Assembly: GCF_937616625.2 (NCBI RefSeq)
Contig: NC_065570.1
Coordinates: 46,181,665 to 46,245,664, forward strand
From: Mercurialis annua
Lineage: Eukaryota; Streptophyta; Magnoliopsida; Malpighiales; Euphorbiaceae
Length of the DNA stretch: 64,000 nt
Reading direction: 5' to 3'
The notes beneath the pieces are model-generated. The model did no database searches. It saw only the letters and a program-made list of their open reading frames with translations, and had not been told where the DNA came from. A program made the position numbers and the translations under genes. Shown in pieces: positions 37,605-49,230 of the stretch. Positions within the stretch are counted from its first letter, which is position 1, and each line of letters starts with the position of its first letter.

Positions 37605-40600
37605 TGTCACGGCCCAAAATCTTGAGCCACGGCCGGCGCTAGGGAATGGGAGTAGTAGCTCCAAAACCCGTAGGAAGCCTTGAAACTTGTACAAATATTT
37701 CACGAAACCAAATGTTTTCTATATCATACACAATATAAAAATACATACGACCCCTGTTTGAAACATACATCAGAGTTAAAGCAGTTTACAAAATAGAGTC
37801 AGACTATTCTAAACTACTGCGGACTTGCTAGAATGAGAATCTTGTCTTATGAGTAGTACTACTTCCGAGAATTAAAACTTTGGAAGTTTCGTTCTCCAAA
37901 TCGTACCTTACTCAACTTGTAAAAATTGAAGGGACAACGGGGTCAATATAAAACTAAGTGAGTGCACCAAATCACAAGCAATATTACATAAAGGGGAAAA
38001 GGTTTGAAACCCGCTTTATGAAGAAAATACCTTTAAAAACATATTTCGTGTACTTATGCTTACTTTAATATGTCATGTACGTCTCATAAACTAAGCGTTT
38101 ATGTTATAGACTCACTTGATCACACCTTTTCCTCCTTTATATGTTACGTACGTTTCATAAACTATACGTTTATGTTACTTACGTACTTAACATCTTTTAG
38201 GTTTTGTTTTAGTTTGATGTCTTTCTTTTCTTGTTTCGAGTTCCTTTCAAATCCTACAAAACAGCTGTCAATCATATTCCAAGTTTAGTTATTGGTCCCA
38301 AATCTTGAGTTTAACCGAGTTACATGGGGAGATACAGGTTCCGAGATAATTCTACTGAGTTACTCTTGTATCTCGATTAATGCAGTCCCGAGATAGTTCA
38401 CCGAGCCCCTTGCTCGAGATAGTTCACCGAGGTACTTGCATTAATCATATCTGGTGAATCCCGAAATAATTCAACCGATATCACTTCCACCAGTCTTTAT
38501 CTTATGGCTTGTATATTATGTTTGTCGAGTTTGTTATTTCCGTGTTTCGTATATGTTTTGTTTTCTTGATCCTTTATGGACCATGACATGCACAATACAA
38601 TCTAACTATACATACACAACACATGAGCAAATAGGGTATTTCTTATGATCAATAGTACATATGGGGATGTACTATGCTTCCTTATTCAAATCTTGTCGAA
38701 AATCGTATGTTATTCGACATTTGATTTCATATCACAATGCTTTACCCTTCTCCGGTTCTTTAAACATTTGAATCTTTCATATTTAATTATGTTATTATCA
38801 AAATAATATAATATTCTAAAAAATCATTTTTCAAAACATATATTCGTATACTTTTCAAATCATACATATCATATACATTTCAAACATATATATATATTCA
38901 TATAGTCGTCCGTATATAAAATACGCGACTTTATGAATATTAGCGAGTAATTAAAGTGTACTCACCACTTGCTATCCATATACTTCACTTAAGCACATTG
39001 ATATCCCTATCCATAAATCTCCAAGCCTCGTCGGTAGTTGTCTCGTCGGGTGTACGTAAATTTGATAACAATAAGAATTAATAATAATTCTAATTGTTAT
39101 TTTCCATATGAAAGCTGTTTTTGCAGCTTGTTACGACTATCAAAATGTCTATCTAAACTAGTCTGACCCATAAGACAATTGACATTCCTATTGTTTGAAA
39201 CGTCTCCTCCGAATTCCGTTTAGGTCTCAGACTAAAACTAGCACCCGAAAGTATCGGAATCTTGCCCGGAAGTTAAGACCTTGGACTGTCATAAAACTGC
39301 AGCAGTTTACACAATATAATGTTCTGCCTCATATGAACATGTTAGAAGTAGATTCATGGAAAACTCAAAGCAATACATATATAGAGGACACATTCAGGTT
39401 TATGTACCAACAAACAGAACCTAATTTGAGTTATACAAATCCAGATATTGCCCTTGGAATATCACTGTTCTGTAGAACAGTTTTCTGGAAATTATCAAAC
39501 AATGTTCATCAATCAAACTTAATCAGTACACATCTCTAACAACTTAATTTCCAGCCTACTATCATCAATTAAGATTCATATCCTTATCGTAGGTTCATGG
39601 CCGAAACCTTTGCCATTTTCTATTCAGAATTTCATTCAATTATCAATACAATTTCCATAGCTACGAACAACAATCATCAAACACTAAACACCACAATTTT
39701 CTTAACCATGTCGAACACGTAAGCTCAATTTATCATCCAATTGACTCAATCAAGGTTCAATGATTTCAGAAAATTCCTTACCCTTCATAAACTCCATTGC
39801 CGAAAGAGTTAGCATCCAATTCACCATCACAACATCTCCATTAGAGCTCATGAACATCCTATACAAACAAAGAAACAAAACCCCCAAATTATACCTCAAA
39901 CCCTAGAATTTCCAATCATTAATTCTTCAATTTGATCCATGAAAACCATAAATTTCTTACCTTAGCATGATTACCTTAGGTCAAGGATCAGTTTGCACCA
40001 AGAATTAAGAGCTTTGGAGAAGCATCATGAGTTTTGCACCAAAAGAGTAAGGTTCGGCCATGGCTTCTTAAGAATGAAGGAGAAGAAGTCTTTTGGATAT
40101 CATAAGGAAATGAATGACTTATTTCCTTATAAGTCATTTGGTTGGCAAAATTCCCACTTTGACTTAAAGTAGCTAATTTGCACTTTAACTCAAACTTTTG
40201 ACTAACCGCCGTGCTAAACTTTTTAAATGGTATCAGAATTCCTTTTCCGATTCATTTTTAATTATTTTCAATTATAATAATCTTTTCTTTATATTATATT
40301 TGGCTAAAATTCCATTTTTAGCTTAAAGGGCCAAATTGCACTTTAACCTTTATTCCTACTTAATCGTCAAACTTACCTTTAAAATGATTTCGTATATTTA
40401 CGAAACTTTGATGATCATTTATTAATAATATTTCACGGACCTTGGTGAGAATATTTATTAGCTCGGGATTTCCGATTTATTTATTTTATTTCCTTTCTTT
40501 TTAATCCCGCTCAAATCCAATTCATCGAATATTATTTTACGATGATTTCAATTGACCGTCTTTGGTCTAAGTCCTTATTGTTCAATCTTAATCCGATATT

Positions 40601-40611
40601 CTTGACCTTAA
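37605..40611 (-). mobile_element. L0 LTR, long copy, 5' end truncated
   Basis: Minus-strand LTR. Its 3' terminus lies at 37605 (plus strand TGTCACGGCCC), and its conserved terminal block reads CCGGCGCTAGGGAATGGGAG at about 37633. Four copies of a CCGAGATAGTTCACCGAG-like motif are at 38310-38475. A weak hairpin lies at 37943-37957. About 80 bases of the 5' end are missing where it joins copia sequence at 40611. The frame at 39195-39539 is not supported as a gene. Confidence 0.8.
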
Positions 40612-40654
40612 TGTTGGGATTAAATCGCAATAAAAGTAAAACGTCTGGATTTGT

Positions 40655-40773
40655 TTTTCAATACCCCTTAAAAGTATATAAAATGGATGTGAAAACAACC
40701 TTTTTTAATGGATATTTATAGGAATAAATCTACATATAACAACTTAAGGGTTTTTTCTCCTAGATCGGTGAAG
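40655..40773 (+). pseudogene. Ty1/copia reverse transcriptase, first piece
   Basis: The translation reads KVYKMDVKTTFFNGYL followed by stops, the conserved MDVKTAFLNG-type block of copia reverse transcriptase. It breaks exactly at the insertion of L1 and continues at 59053. The left limit is approximate. Confidence 0.85.
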
Positions 40774-41716
40774 TGTAATATCCTAAAATTTTAAGAAATT
40801 ACGTATAATGCCACAAAGTAAAGTCATGAAGATTAAAATTGAAAATGTCGAATCAAACTTAAATATTAAGGATTTAGACCGAAGTGGGTTCTATCAGCAT
40901 TATCGTAAAATAATAATTTAAATGAGAAATTATTATTCGATAAATTGAAATTGATCGGGATTAAAAAGAAAGGAAAATAAAATAAATTAAATTGGTAAAC
41001 CCCGAGTTAATAATTTTCACACCAAGACCCGTGAAATATTATTAATAAATTACCGTTAAAGTTTCATAAATTCACGAAATCGTTTTAAAATCAAGCACGA
41101 CGGTTTATTAAAAAGTCGGGTTAAAATGCAGTTTAGTCCTTAATTTGAACCTAAATGGACCTTTAGCCAATTAATGACCTCATTAACTTCCTTGAGAAGG
41201 AGCTGATATTTTCTCCATCACTTGATCAAGATGACAAAAAATGCTCCAAACCCTTCCTTTCCCTTCTCTATGGCAGAAATACCCTCCCATCATGCTAGAC
41301 TCGCCATTTTTTTATGGAACTTGATGATTTTTGAGGAAACCGCGTCGTCGTGATAAAATGTCTCACGTGCAATTTGAAATCAACCAAATCTTAAGTAAAA
41401 AATAAAAAAAATAGTGAAAGTATATAAATACGAATTAAATTTCGTAGTTCAATAAATAAAGATACGATAAATGGAGAGATTAAATTAAAGAGATTAATAA
41501 TATGAAGTTTGATTTAGTGCAGAGAATTTAGGACAATAATATTGATTACAAATTAAATTCGATTAAAAAAATAAAAATTTAAAAATCTATAAAATTAGTA
41601 TCTCATTGCTACTCGGAATCTAAATAAATAGTTGGCGAGCAAAACTAATACAAAATATGAATAAAGAGAGTTTTAGAGTAAACGAGTTATGATTGTATTG
41701 TTAGATAAATAATTAA

Positions 41717-42994
41717 GGCTAATCCCCTGAAAAAACCCTCCACCTTTTAGCCCCTTTTCGTTTGCACCCTGACGTTGTAAAATCTCCAATTTTACCCAAA
41801 TTCACACCTTTCGTTTTCAATTCCACCCTTAAGCATTAAATTAACCCTTTTTCACTAAAAAAAGGTACAAATCAATACTTATATTTAAGCATGGAATAGG
41901 GTTTAATATTATATTTAAACAAAAAAAATTATTTTCACAAATTAAAAAAGCTTAATAATTAATTTTTATTGAATACAATAGATATTATTATTTTGTACAA
42001 ATTCAAATCCAATTTGTATTCGCCTTTATTCGACATCTCCATGTTGACTCCGCAAAATTAGTTCCATAATTTTAAATATATATTATTATTTTATAATTAA
42101 TTGTAATTATAAATAATTTTAAATTTTATTAAAAAATTTAAACAATCCAAATCGCGGAATCCAGTGCCTCCATTCCAGCCGCCTCCCACAACTCCGGCAG
42201 TGGCCGGAGTGTCCAAGTTTGTCTGAGGACGAACCTCATCTGGGTTCGTCTTCAGACGAACTCAGATCTGAGGACGAACCATCTATGTTCGTCCTCAGAT
42301 GAAAGGACGAACCCAGACGAACCCATAAGGGGTTCGTCTTCTCAAACGAACTGAGGACGAACCCAGATGGGGTTCGTCTTCAGACAAATTGAGGACGAAC
42401 CCAGATGGGTTCGTCTTCAGATCTGGGTTCGTCTGAGGACGAACCCAGATGAGGTTCGTTTGAGAAGACGAACCCAGATAGGTTCGTCTTCTCAGACGAA
42501 CTGGTGAAGAGGGGCTGCGATGATTCCGTTAAATTTTTTAGTAAAATTTTAAATTAATTATGTATATATATACATACATTAATCAAAAATTTATATATAA
42601 TTAAGATTTGTTAAAAAATATTAATAATTGTAAATCTAAAATTTTGAAATTGATTTTTTTTTTGTACAAATATAAATTTTTGAGATAAATATTAATTAAA
42701 TTTATTTTTTTATTAATAAATATAACGGATTTTTTGAAATTTTAAAGAAGATGAGTTTTTTTTTTGATTTATAACATTGGGGACTGATTATAATATTTAT
42801 TAAAATATGAAGTATTGATTAAGAGGTCAATTTGATGTTTGAGGGTGCGATTGAAACCAAAAGATGTGAATTTTGATATTTGAGGATGGAATTGAAAACG
42901 AAAGGTGTGAATTTGGGTAAAATTGGCGATTTTACAACGTGAGGGTGCAAACGAAAAGGGGCTAAAAGGTGGAGGTTTTTTCAAGGGATTAGCC
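41717..42994. mobile_element. MULE1: non-autonomous Mutator-like element
   Basis: Perfect 9-bp duplication AATAATTAA (41708-41716, 42995-43003). Terminal inverted repeats of over 100 bases begin GGCTAATCCC. No transposase. The GC-rich centre holds a palindrome cluster. The 75-codon frame at 42769-42996 is the terminal repeat itself. Confidence 0.92.
42196..42506. repeat. Palindrome cluster in MULE1
   Basis: At least seven hairpin units are made of GACGAACC and its complement GGTTCGTC around short centres such as CAGAT. Longer combinations include TCTTCAGACGAAC and GAAGACGAACC. It lies after a CCGCC-rich segment. Confidence 0.9.
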
Positions 42995-44159
42995 AATAAT
43001 TAACCGGCAAAAGTTTAGATTTAAATAAAGTTTAAACACAAACAGAACTTAAAATTTCTGCTCTAGGAGAAAAATTAAATATTAACGGGAATTGAACCAT
43101 ATAATAGGAAAGGTATTAAGTATATAGTTAAATATATAGATATGGGTAAATCATTTGATAAATTGAGGAGCCTATTTAGACAATTAGCCATTTTAATTTA
43201 AATATATATATATAAATGTATATCAAAAAGGAAATAAGCTGGTTATGTAAATAGAGGACTCGACAATTTCAAAAAAAAAAACCTAGAAACCCAATTAATT
43301 AAGAGAAGAAGAAGAAGGAGATATTGACGCTAAAACGATGAACGGCAAGTACAAGGGCTGATTCGTCTCAATAAGCTCAGTGTTGACTATGGAGTTAAGA
43401 TTATTTCTAAGAGACCACAGGTGCCTAGATATTGGAATAAGTCAAGTGTGCAGTTAAATACATGGATGGTGGTATCTTTTTTGGTTTGATGTGAAAATTA
43501 TAATTTAGAAAAGTTAAAAGGGATTAATAAATGATAAATTCTTAGAAACTTTTCATTATACATATTAGTTTTAAGGGCTTTTTTCATAAACAACCAACAT
43601 TTGCTAAATTATTACTTTTATATAGAAAAGAGTTTTCAATATGAAAACTACTGTACGCGCTGAAAAATATTACTTTTATACGGATCTATATATAAAATAT
43701 TTCAAGTCAAACCCTCATAAATGAATAATTTTCTTTCTCATCACAATTAATTTTTCTCTCCTCTCTCTCTCAACTAATCTCTCTCAGCTCGTGTTTGCTC
43801 CATCGTTTTCCGCCGCGACGTCCTCTGTTCCTCCACTCCTCTATCATCATTTTCATCATCGTCTCCGTCATCGTCTCCGCCAACCCCATCATCTTCTATG
43901 GTCGTCGTCATCATCAATTTTTATTTCAGATCTACAATTTATTCATTGTTCTTCTTCTTCTTTTTCTTTTTTATTTTCAGATCTACAAGTTTTATACTGT
44001 TTTTTCACCATTGAACATGTATGAGGATTATATTTAGAGAATATAATTTTAATTACATGTTATGTAAAATAAATTTGTGGTTTAATGAAATAATTTTTTG
44101 TTATTTCTGCATTTTTTTGTGTTTGTTTGTATTTCTGTGTTTTTTATTCTGCAACATAA

Positions 44160-44830
44160 TTTGTTGATGATGGTTGATTACTGAATAATTATAATGTTAC
44201 AGTGTTGTTGATTTTATGTTGATTTTGTGTTGATAATCAGTTGGTATTTGTTTGATTTTAACATTGAAAAATTTTATTCTAAAAAAATATTGGTAAATTA
44301 GATAATTTTGACCGTGAAATAAATTAAAAAAAATAAAATTTAACTGAGATTAGATAATGATATGTTAGCATTATCATGTTGACATGTTGATTTCTTGTTG
44401 ATATTTTATTAATCGTCACCGATTTTTAAAAATATATATTTTATTTTATTTTTTATGTTGATTCGTTGTTGATTTATTGTTGACATTATGTTGATAAGTA
44501 TTTCAACTCTTTTTCATACTAAATTTTATGTTGACTTGTTGTTGATTCGTTGTTGATTTATTATTAACATTATGTTGATAAGTATTTCAACTCTTTTTCA
44601 TATTCAATTTTATGTTGACATGTTGTTGACATAATGTGGATAACGTGTTGATTTTTCAATCATTGAAAGAAAAATAAAATTAGTCTTAATTTGCTGTGTT
44701 GATGAGCTGTTGAAATGATTTTGATAATATGTTGATTGTTTATGACTTAAATCAATCAATATTCTCATTTTACAAACATCTTGACTAAATTAGCATTAAT
44801 TGTTGATATCATGTTGACAATATGTTGATA
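44160..44830. repeat. Degenerate TGTTGAT repeat tract
   Basis: Dozens of spaced TGTTGAT / ATGTTGAC heptamers, mostly in one orientation, within MULE2. The same heptamer occurs inside the putative intron near 45350-45420 when read on the minus strand. Confidence 0.75.
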
Positions 44831-45128
44831 ACTTGTTAATATGATAGTAGTAATTCTACTAAAAAACAATAAAAATATAAAAAATCAAAATAAATGAATC
44901 AGATAAAGAAATTATCAAACTAAGTACTCAAAACAATATGAAAAAACAAGAATAATAAGTCAAATAAAAAATTAAAATCATCCTTATATAAAAATAAAAA
45001 AAAATATTAAACATACAACAACACAATAGTTCACCAATTAAAAAATCTATTTAAAAATATTTTTCTCTCAATTTTACTCGCAGCTGCACAGTTCCTTCAA
45101 CATCACTTGTATAATTGTTTTCCGTCTT

Positions 45129-45525
45129 TCACCTCGCATACTTAACCAAATTTTGACAAAGCCGGTCATGATACAATTCTATTTCATCCAGCGAATATGA
45201 CGAATGAATAGGCTTGCAATCAATCAAATGCTTGACGAATAAACGTCATGTCAACAACAAAACCTTTTCAGATTCATAGATTGCAGTGGAAGATTTCTTA
45301 TTTGAAGAACCAGAAGATGACCTATTCTTAAGTGACTGCTACAATCAAAAACAAATCAACATTATATCAACATATGTCAACATGTATATTAATTTTTATT
45401 TATTTCAATTTCTAACTTAAAGAAGTGAAGTTAAATTATCATTTCACAAAATCACAAAGATTGAATACCTTAATTAAAGCATCATCCAAAACCTTTTTAG
45501 GTTCACTGGAAGGTTTCTTTTTCAT
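45129..45525 (-). pseudogene. Possible Ulp1-like C-terminal remnant in MULE2
   Basis: Minus-strand two-exon reading. Exon 1 (45525-45469) begins ATG and encodes a lysine-rich stretch MKKKPSSEPKKVLDDALIK. The intron (45468-45339) has GT and ends TTGATTGTAG. Exon 2 (45338-45129) continues in frame, has an in-frame TGA at 45248-45246, then reads RLFVKHLIDCKPIHSS followed by an acidic segment and ends in KYAR. The tail recalls the end of Ulp1-type cysteine proteases, which Mutator-like KAONASHI elements of plants are known to carry. The catalytic residues are not in this piece. Assignment is tentative. Confidence 0.4.
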
Positions 45526-46291
45526 AACTGATAAATCATGATATCAATCAACAAAATTACGGTCAATGGAATTAAAAAGAATAATTTAAAAAGAAATTAA
45601 GTAAAAATTCAAATAGATTACACAAAAATCAAAAGAACGGTTATATTAAATTACGTAATAATTTAAAAATCAATCAAATTGATAAAAAGGAATTAAAGAA
45701 CAATCATTGATATTTAAAAAATAAAAGTAAAACATAAGTCATGATTTCAATCAATAAACAACAATAAATGAGATTAAACAAACTAATTTCAAAATATATT
45801 AATCAAAAAATTAAACAGATTATACAAAAATTAACAACAAAACCCTATAAATTAGACTGATCTAATTCAAAAAAACAAGAACAACAGATCAACTAAAAAC
45901 ACAATACAAACAATATAAACAATATAAACCAAATGCAAGTACTGAAAACTCAACAAAACCTAAAAATTAAAAAAAACAAAGAACAAAAACTTACAGGATT
46001 TATATGCACCAAAATGAGAGAGGAATCGTGGAGGAGAGGTTCGTGGATAAAATGAGTTCAAAATGGAGATGCGATACCGAAGATTATGGTGACAGAGTCG
46101 AACTGGAGAAGAAGAATGAAAAACCCCCTAATTGAGAGAGAAAATAGAAAAAGCGTATAAAAGATATAATTTTATAAAAGAAATCAATTTTGTAATATTA
46201 GAAGGTGATGAAAGTAAAGTTTGAACTTGGGCTGTATAAAAGTAAATGGGTTGCAAAAATCCGTATTTCATATAAAAAGCCCTAGTTTTAA

Positions 46292-46432
46292 AGCCACCGT
46301 GGGCCTAATTTGAATGGTTAAGACATCTCTAATTTCATCAAGAGGTTGTTGGTTCGAACCGCACCTCCATAACTAACAAACTAACAATTGAGATTCTAAA
46401 ATAGTCGATTACCATCTTTAACAAAAAAAAAA
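46292..46432 (+). mobile_element. tRNA-derived SINE beside MULE2
   Basis: A-box-like TGGTTAAGACATC near 46315 and a B box GGTTCGAACC at 46351-46360 precede an A-rich 3' end (46422-46432). The flanking repeat TAGTTTTAA is at 46283-46291 and 46434-46442. The left copy is shared with MULE2. Confidence 0.75.
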
Positions 46433-46977
46433 TTAGTTTTAAAAATCGTTATAAAAGTTAAAATTTTAATATTTTAAAAATTTTACAATGTTTTATTAAA
46501 CGAATACTAAGTCGAAAAGTGTAGTACCTCGACTAGCGAATTTTAAAAATAAAAAAAATGGAAAATATTATATGTTTTAAAAAGTGAAAAATTCAAGACG
46601 GACCTAGAATCTACGATTTAGATCGATGAGATTATAAAATGAATTAATAAAATGTTATTAAACAATATTTTTACAAATTGATTATATAAATGCTATTATG
46701 TGTTGTGTTTGTCGTTTTTGTCTAGAATCAATTCCAGAGTTAGGAATTCAGTATTTAAATTGTACTTTGACGTTGTAATTTTAAATTAGACCTGACGAGT
46801 TCCAGAGCCGCTAGATTAGAGCATCAGAGCGTCTGGCGGGCTTAGCAGAACTATATATTTTGGGATAACAGTTTCAGTGAGTTTGCAATTTAGTTTTGGA
46901 TAGTAATGCAACATTGTTTAAATTTCTGAATATTTATTTTAAATCACATTGCACATATTAGTAAAAACCGATATAGA

Positions 46978-47125
46978 TCTGATGCAACGTGCTTTCCTAT
47001 TGCGATAGTCCTATGTGCACGGCTCAGACCCCGATACAGATCTAAAGCGACGGTCCCATGTGCACGGCCCATATACTGTAAAATAAGTGAAAGTTTGTGG
47101 CGATGGTGCCATGTGCACGGTCTAG
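46978..47125 (+). repeat. Triplicated motif in L2
   Basis: Three copies of GCGAYGGTSCCATGTGCACGG-like sequence, spaced about 60 bases apart, lie roughly 160-300 bases before the CTCACTCAG block. Confidence 0.75.
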
Positions 47126-48184
47126 ACTTCTTGGATAATATATTGTGGATTATTGCATGTTCTGGTATATGATTCGAGGTTTAGGATTTCATTCGAATCA
47201 AGTATCTGGCTGCATTATATAAATTTCTTTACATGCGATTTTATTTTATTTAATATTCATTAGTAACAATATAAACTCACTCAGTTTTCACAGACCCGTT
47301 ATTTTTCCCACATTTCAGTTATATAGTATTTTGCGTGATCGAACTTCCACTTCTTGTTTCGGAATTCGATGTATTTGAAATGTTAATGAAAATAATTATT
47401 TTAATATTAGAGTCGTAGTAGAGGTAGTAGTATATTTTAGTATTAAAATGTAGACTTGGTTTACAAGTCTTATACTGGGATTATGAAATTGTATTACAAC
47501 TATTATGGATTTTGAAACACTGCGTGTTGGTTTGAAGAAGAATATTGTATTTTGAACAAGGTGGTTGATGTTTTTAACAGGTTGCATTTGTACTATATTC
47601 AAACATTATATTGCTGATTTTTCAAAAACAGTTGTTAAGTTTTATAAAGTTTTGAAATGCGAAAAATTTATATTGAATTTTCAAACTTGCTACGGGTTTT
47701 GGAGCTACCACTCCCATTCTCTAGCGCCGGGCTCGGCTCGAAATTTTGAGTCGTGATACAAAATGACCATGGGATTAAGGGTAAGCAAGGTAAGTAATTA
47801 ATTTGTGTTTTCCATGGTTAGTTTTGGTGGAATTTTGATGAGAAAGAGTTAGGTTTTTGAGCTATGATCATGACTTGGTATATTTGATGTTTTGTAAGGT
47901 GTAACTATAATTTTGGAGCCATAATTTTGGAGAATTGATCATGATTCTTGGAGGAATTGAGTTCGGCTAAGATGCAAGGATATCAAGCTAAGGTAGACAA
48001 ACATAATTATGAACTTTGGTGATGAATCGGATGGATTTTGTTAAGGTTTAAGTTGAGTTTGTAAACTGTTCTTGATGTGGTGAGGAGTGATATTTGAAAG
48101 ATGATTTGAATGTATTAGGATCCGTTTTCATGGCAGAAAATAGGTCGGATTGGTAGTTTGTATGTCGGACTACACCAAGGAGGT

Positions 48185-48298
48185 GGTGGTTCTGCTCCGG
48201 TGAGCAGAACATGGGTGCTCACATGAGCATAACATGGGTGCTCACATGAGCATAAACTGCTCTGTTGGGCAAAGCATTCTGCCCAGCAACAGAGTAGC
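48185..48298 (+). repeat. Palindrome cluster in L1
   Basis: CTGCTCCGGTGAGCAG is followed by two copies of TGCTCACATGAGCA and a longer hairpin with arms CTGTTGGGCA and TGCCCAGCAACAG. Confidence 0.85.
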
Positions 48299-49230
48299 CC
48301 CATAGAGGTTGTTTCTGCAGCTCCCAGCCGGCCGTAGGTACATAGGAATTTGTTCGATCCTTGACAAAAGTTATAGTCGGGATATTTGAATATAAGAATG
48401 CGTAATTTGTTTGGCATTGGAAGTTTTTAAGTATGTCGTTTATTAGCTCAGTGTTGACTAGCTAGTCACTTTGAAAAGTATTAAATTTTAAGGAAAAAGG
48501 GCCAATAAAATAAATTGGATATTCGGAAGTGTAAAGTATTAATTATCGAAGTTAAAAAAGATATAAACTTCGTAAAAGACGGATTAAAAATGGATTTGAT
48601 GTATTTTAAGTTAATAAAATATTTTTTTAAAAGTTGTGTTCGAGCTAAGTTTGTGGGCGGTTTCGGAAGTCGTCGAGGGCATTTTCCATGTCAGGAATTG
48701 TGCATATAGCGTAAGTGCGTGTTGGATTAAACCTCGACCAACTCGGTTCTGCATCACGAGGAAGAATATGCCCTAGACAACAAGCCAAAATTGGCTTCCT
48801 TGTTTGTATTAGGGGCTGTCAGTAGTCCCCATAACTGCTCTGGATTAGCAGTTCGAGTACGTTTTCCGATCCCCTACGCGTATCAGATTGAGTTTGAACC
48901 TCAACGAAAATTGTAGACGGCATTGCATAGATTAAATATGGCCAATTTAATCATAGCTTAGATGCTTCAAGATAAGTGATTTTGAAGTTTAAAAATGGTT
49001 GAAAAACATGAATTAAAAGAGATAAAGTTAGAAGCTAATTTTGAGAACAGTTTTGGAGTCTATAGATATGTCGAACAGAGTTTGAGTCTAAATGAAAGTT
49101 ATAGACAATGTTATGAACTTTGAAACTGCCAAATTCGTTTAGCAAGCGGACTATTTTAATTGAGCGGTTTCGATAACTGAAGTTGGCTAGAAACCCAGTT
49201 TTTGAATAAGTTAATGATAGCTAGAATTTT

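Larger units (their letters stand above)
43575..46282. mobile_element. MULE2: Mutator-like element carrying a gene remnant
   Basis: Perfect 9-bp duplication TAGTTTTAA (43566-43574, 46283-46291). Diverged terminal inverted repeats of about 70 bases start GGGCTTTTT and include TTACTTTTATA. The interior has a pyrimidine-rich CTCTCTC leader and a TGTTGAT-rich stretch (about 44160-44830). On the minus strand there is a two-exon gene remnant (45129-45525). No transposase was recognised. Confidence 0.9.
41361..47760 (+). mobile_element. L2: LTR nested in L1
   Basis: A perfect duplication AAATG flanks it (41356-41360, 47761-47765). Joining the flanks restores the order seen in the L0 LTR. It ends GAGTCGTGATACA with the shared terminal block CTTGCTACGGGTTTTGGAGC. 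The left end reads TCTCACGTGC instead of the expected TG, so that boundary is less certain. Without MULE1, MULE2 and the SINE it is about 2.25 kb. No coding sequence. Confidence 0.65.

Noticed and set aside
39195..39539. 114-codon frame on the plus strand
   Set aside because: It lies antisense inside the L0 LTR, has no recognisable domain and no equivalent in related LTRs.
43308..43380. Possible short gene start (ATGAACGGCAAGTACAAGGG)
   Set aside because: The frame ends after seven codons and lies inside L2; no homology was recognised.
46315..46360. tRNA gene
   Set aside because: Only the polymerase III boxes are tRNA-like; the poly-A end and target duplication show a SINE.
46520..47760. 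A separate 1.24-kb LTR starting TGTAGTACCTCG with AAAAG/AAATG flanks
   Set aside because: The target match has one mismatch, and placing the start at 41361 gives a perfect AAATG duplication and restores continuity of L1 with the L0 LTR.
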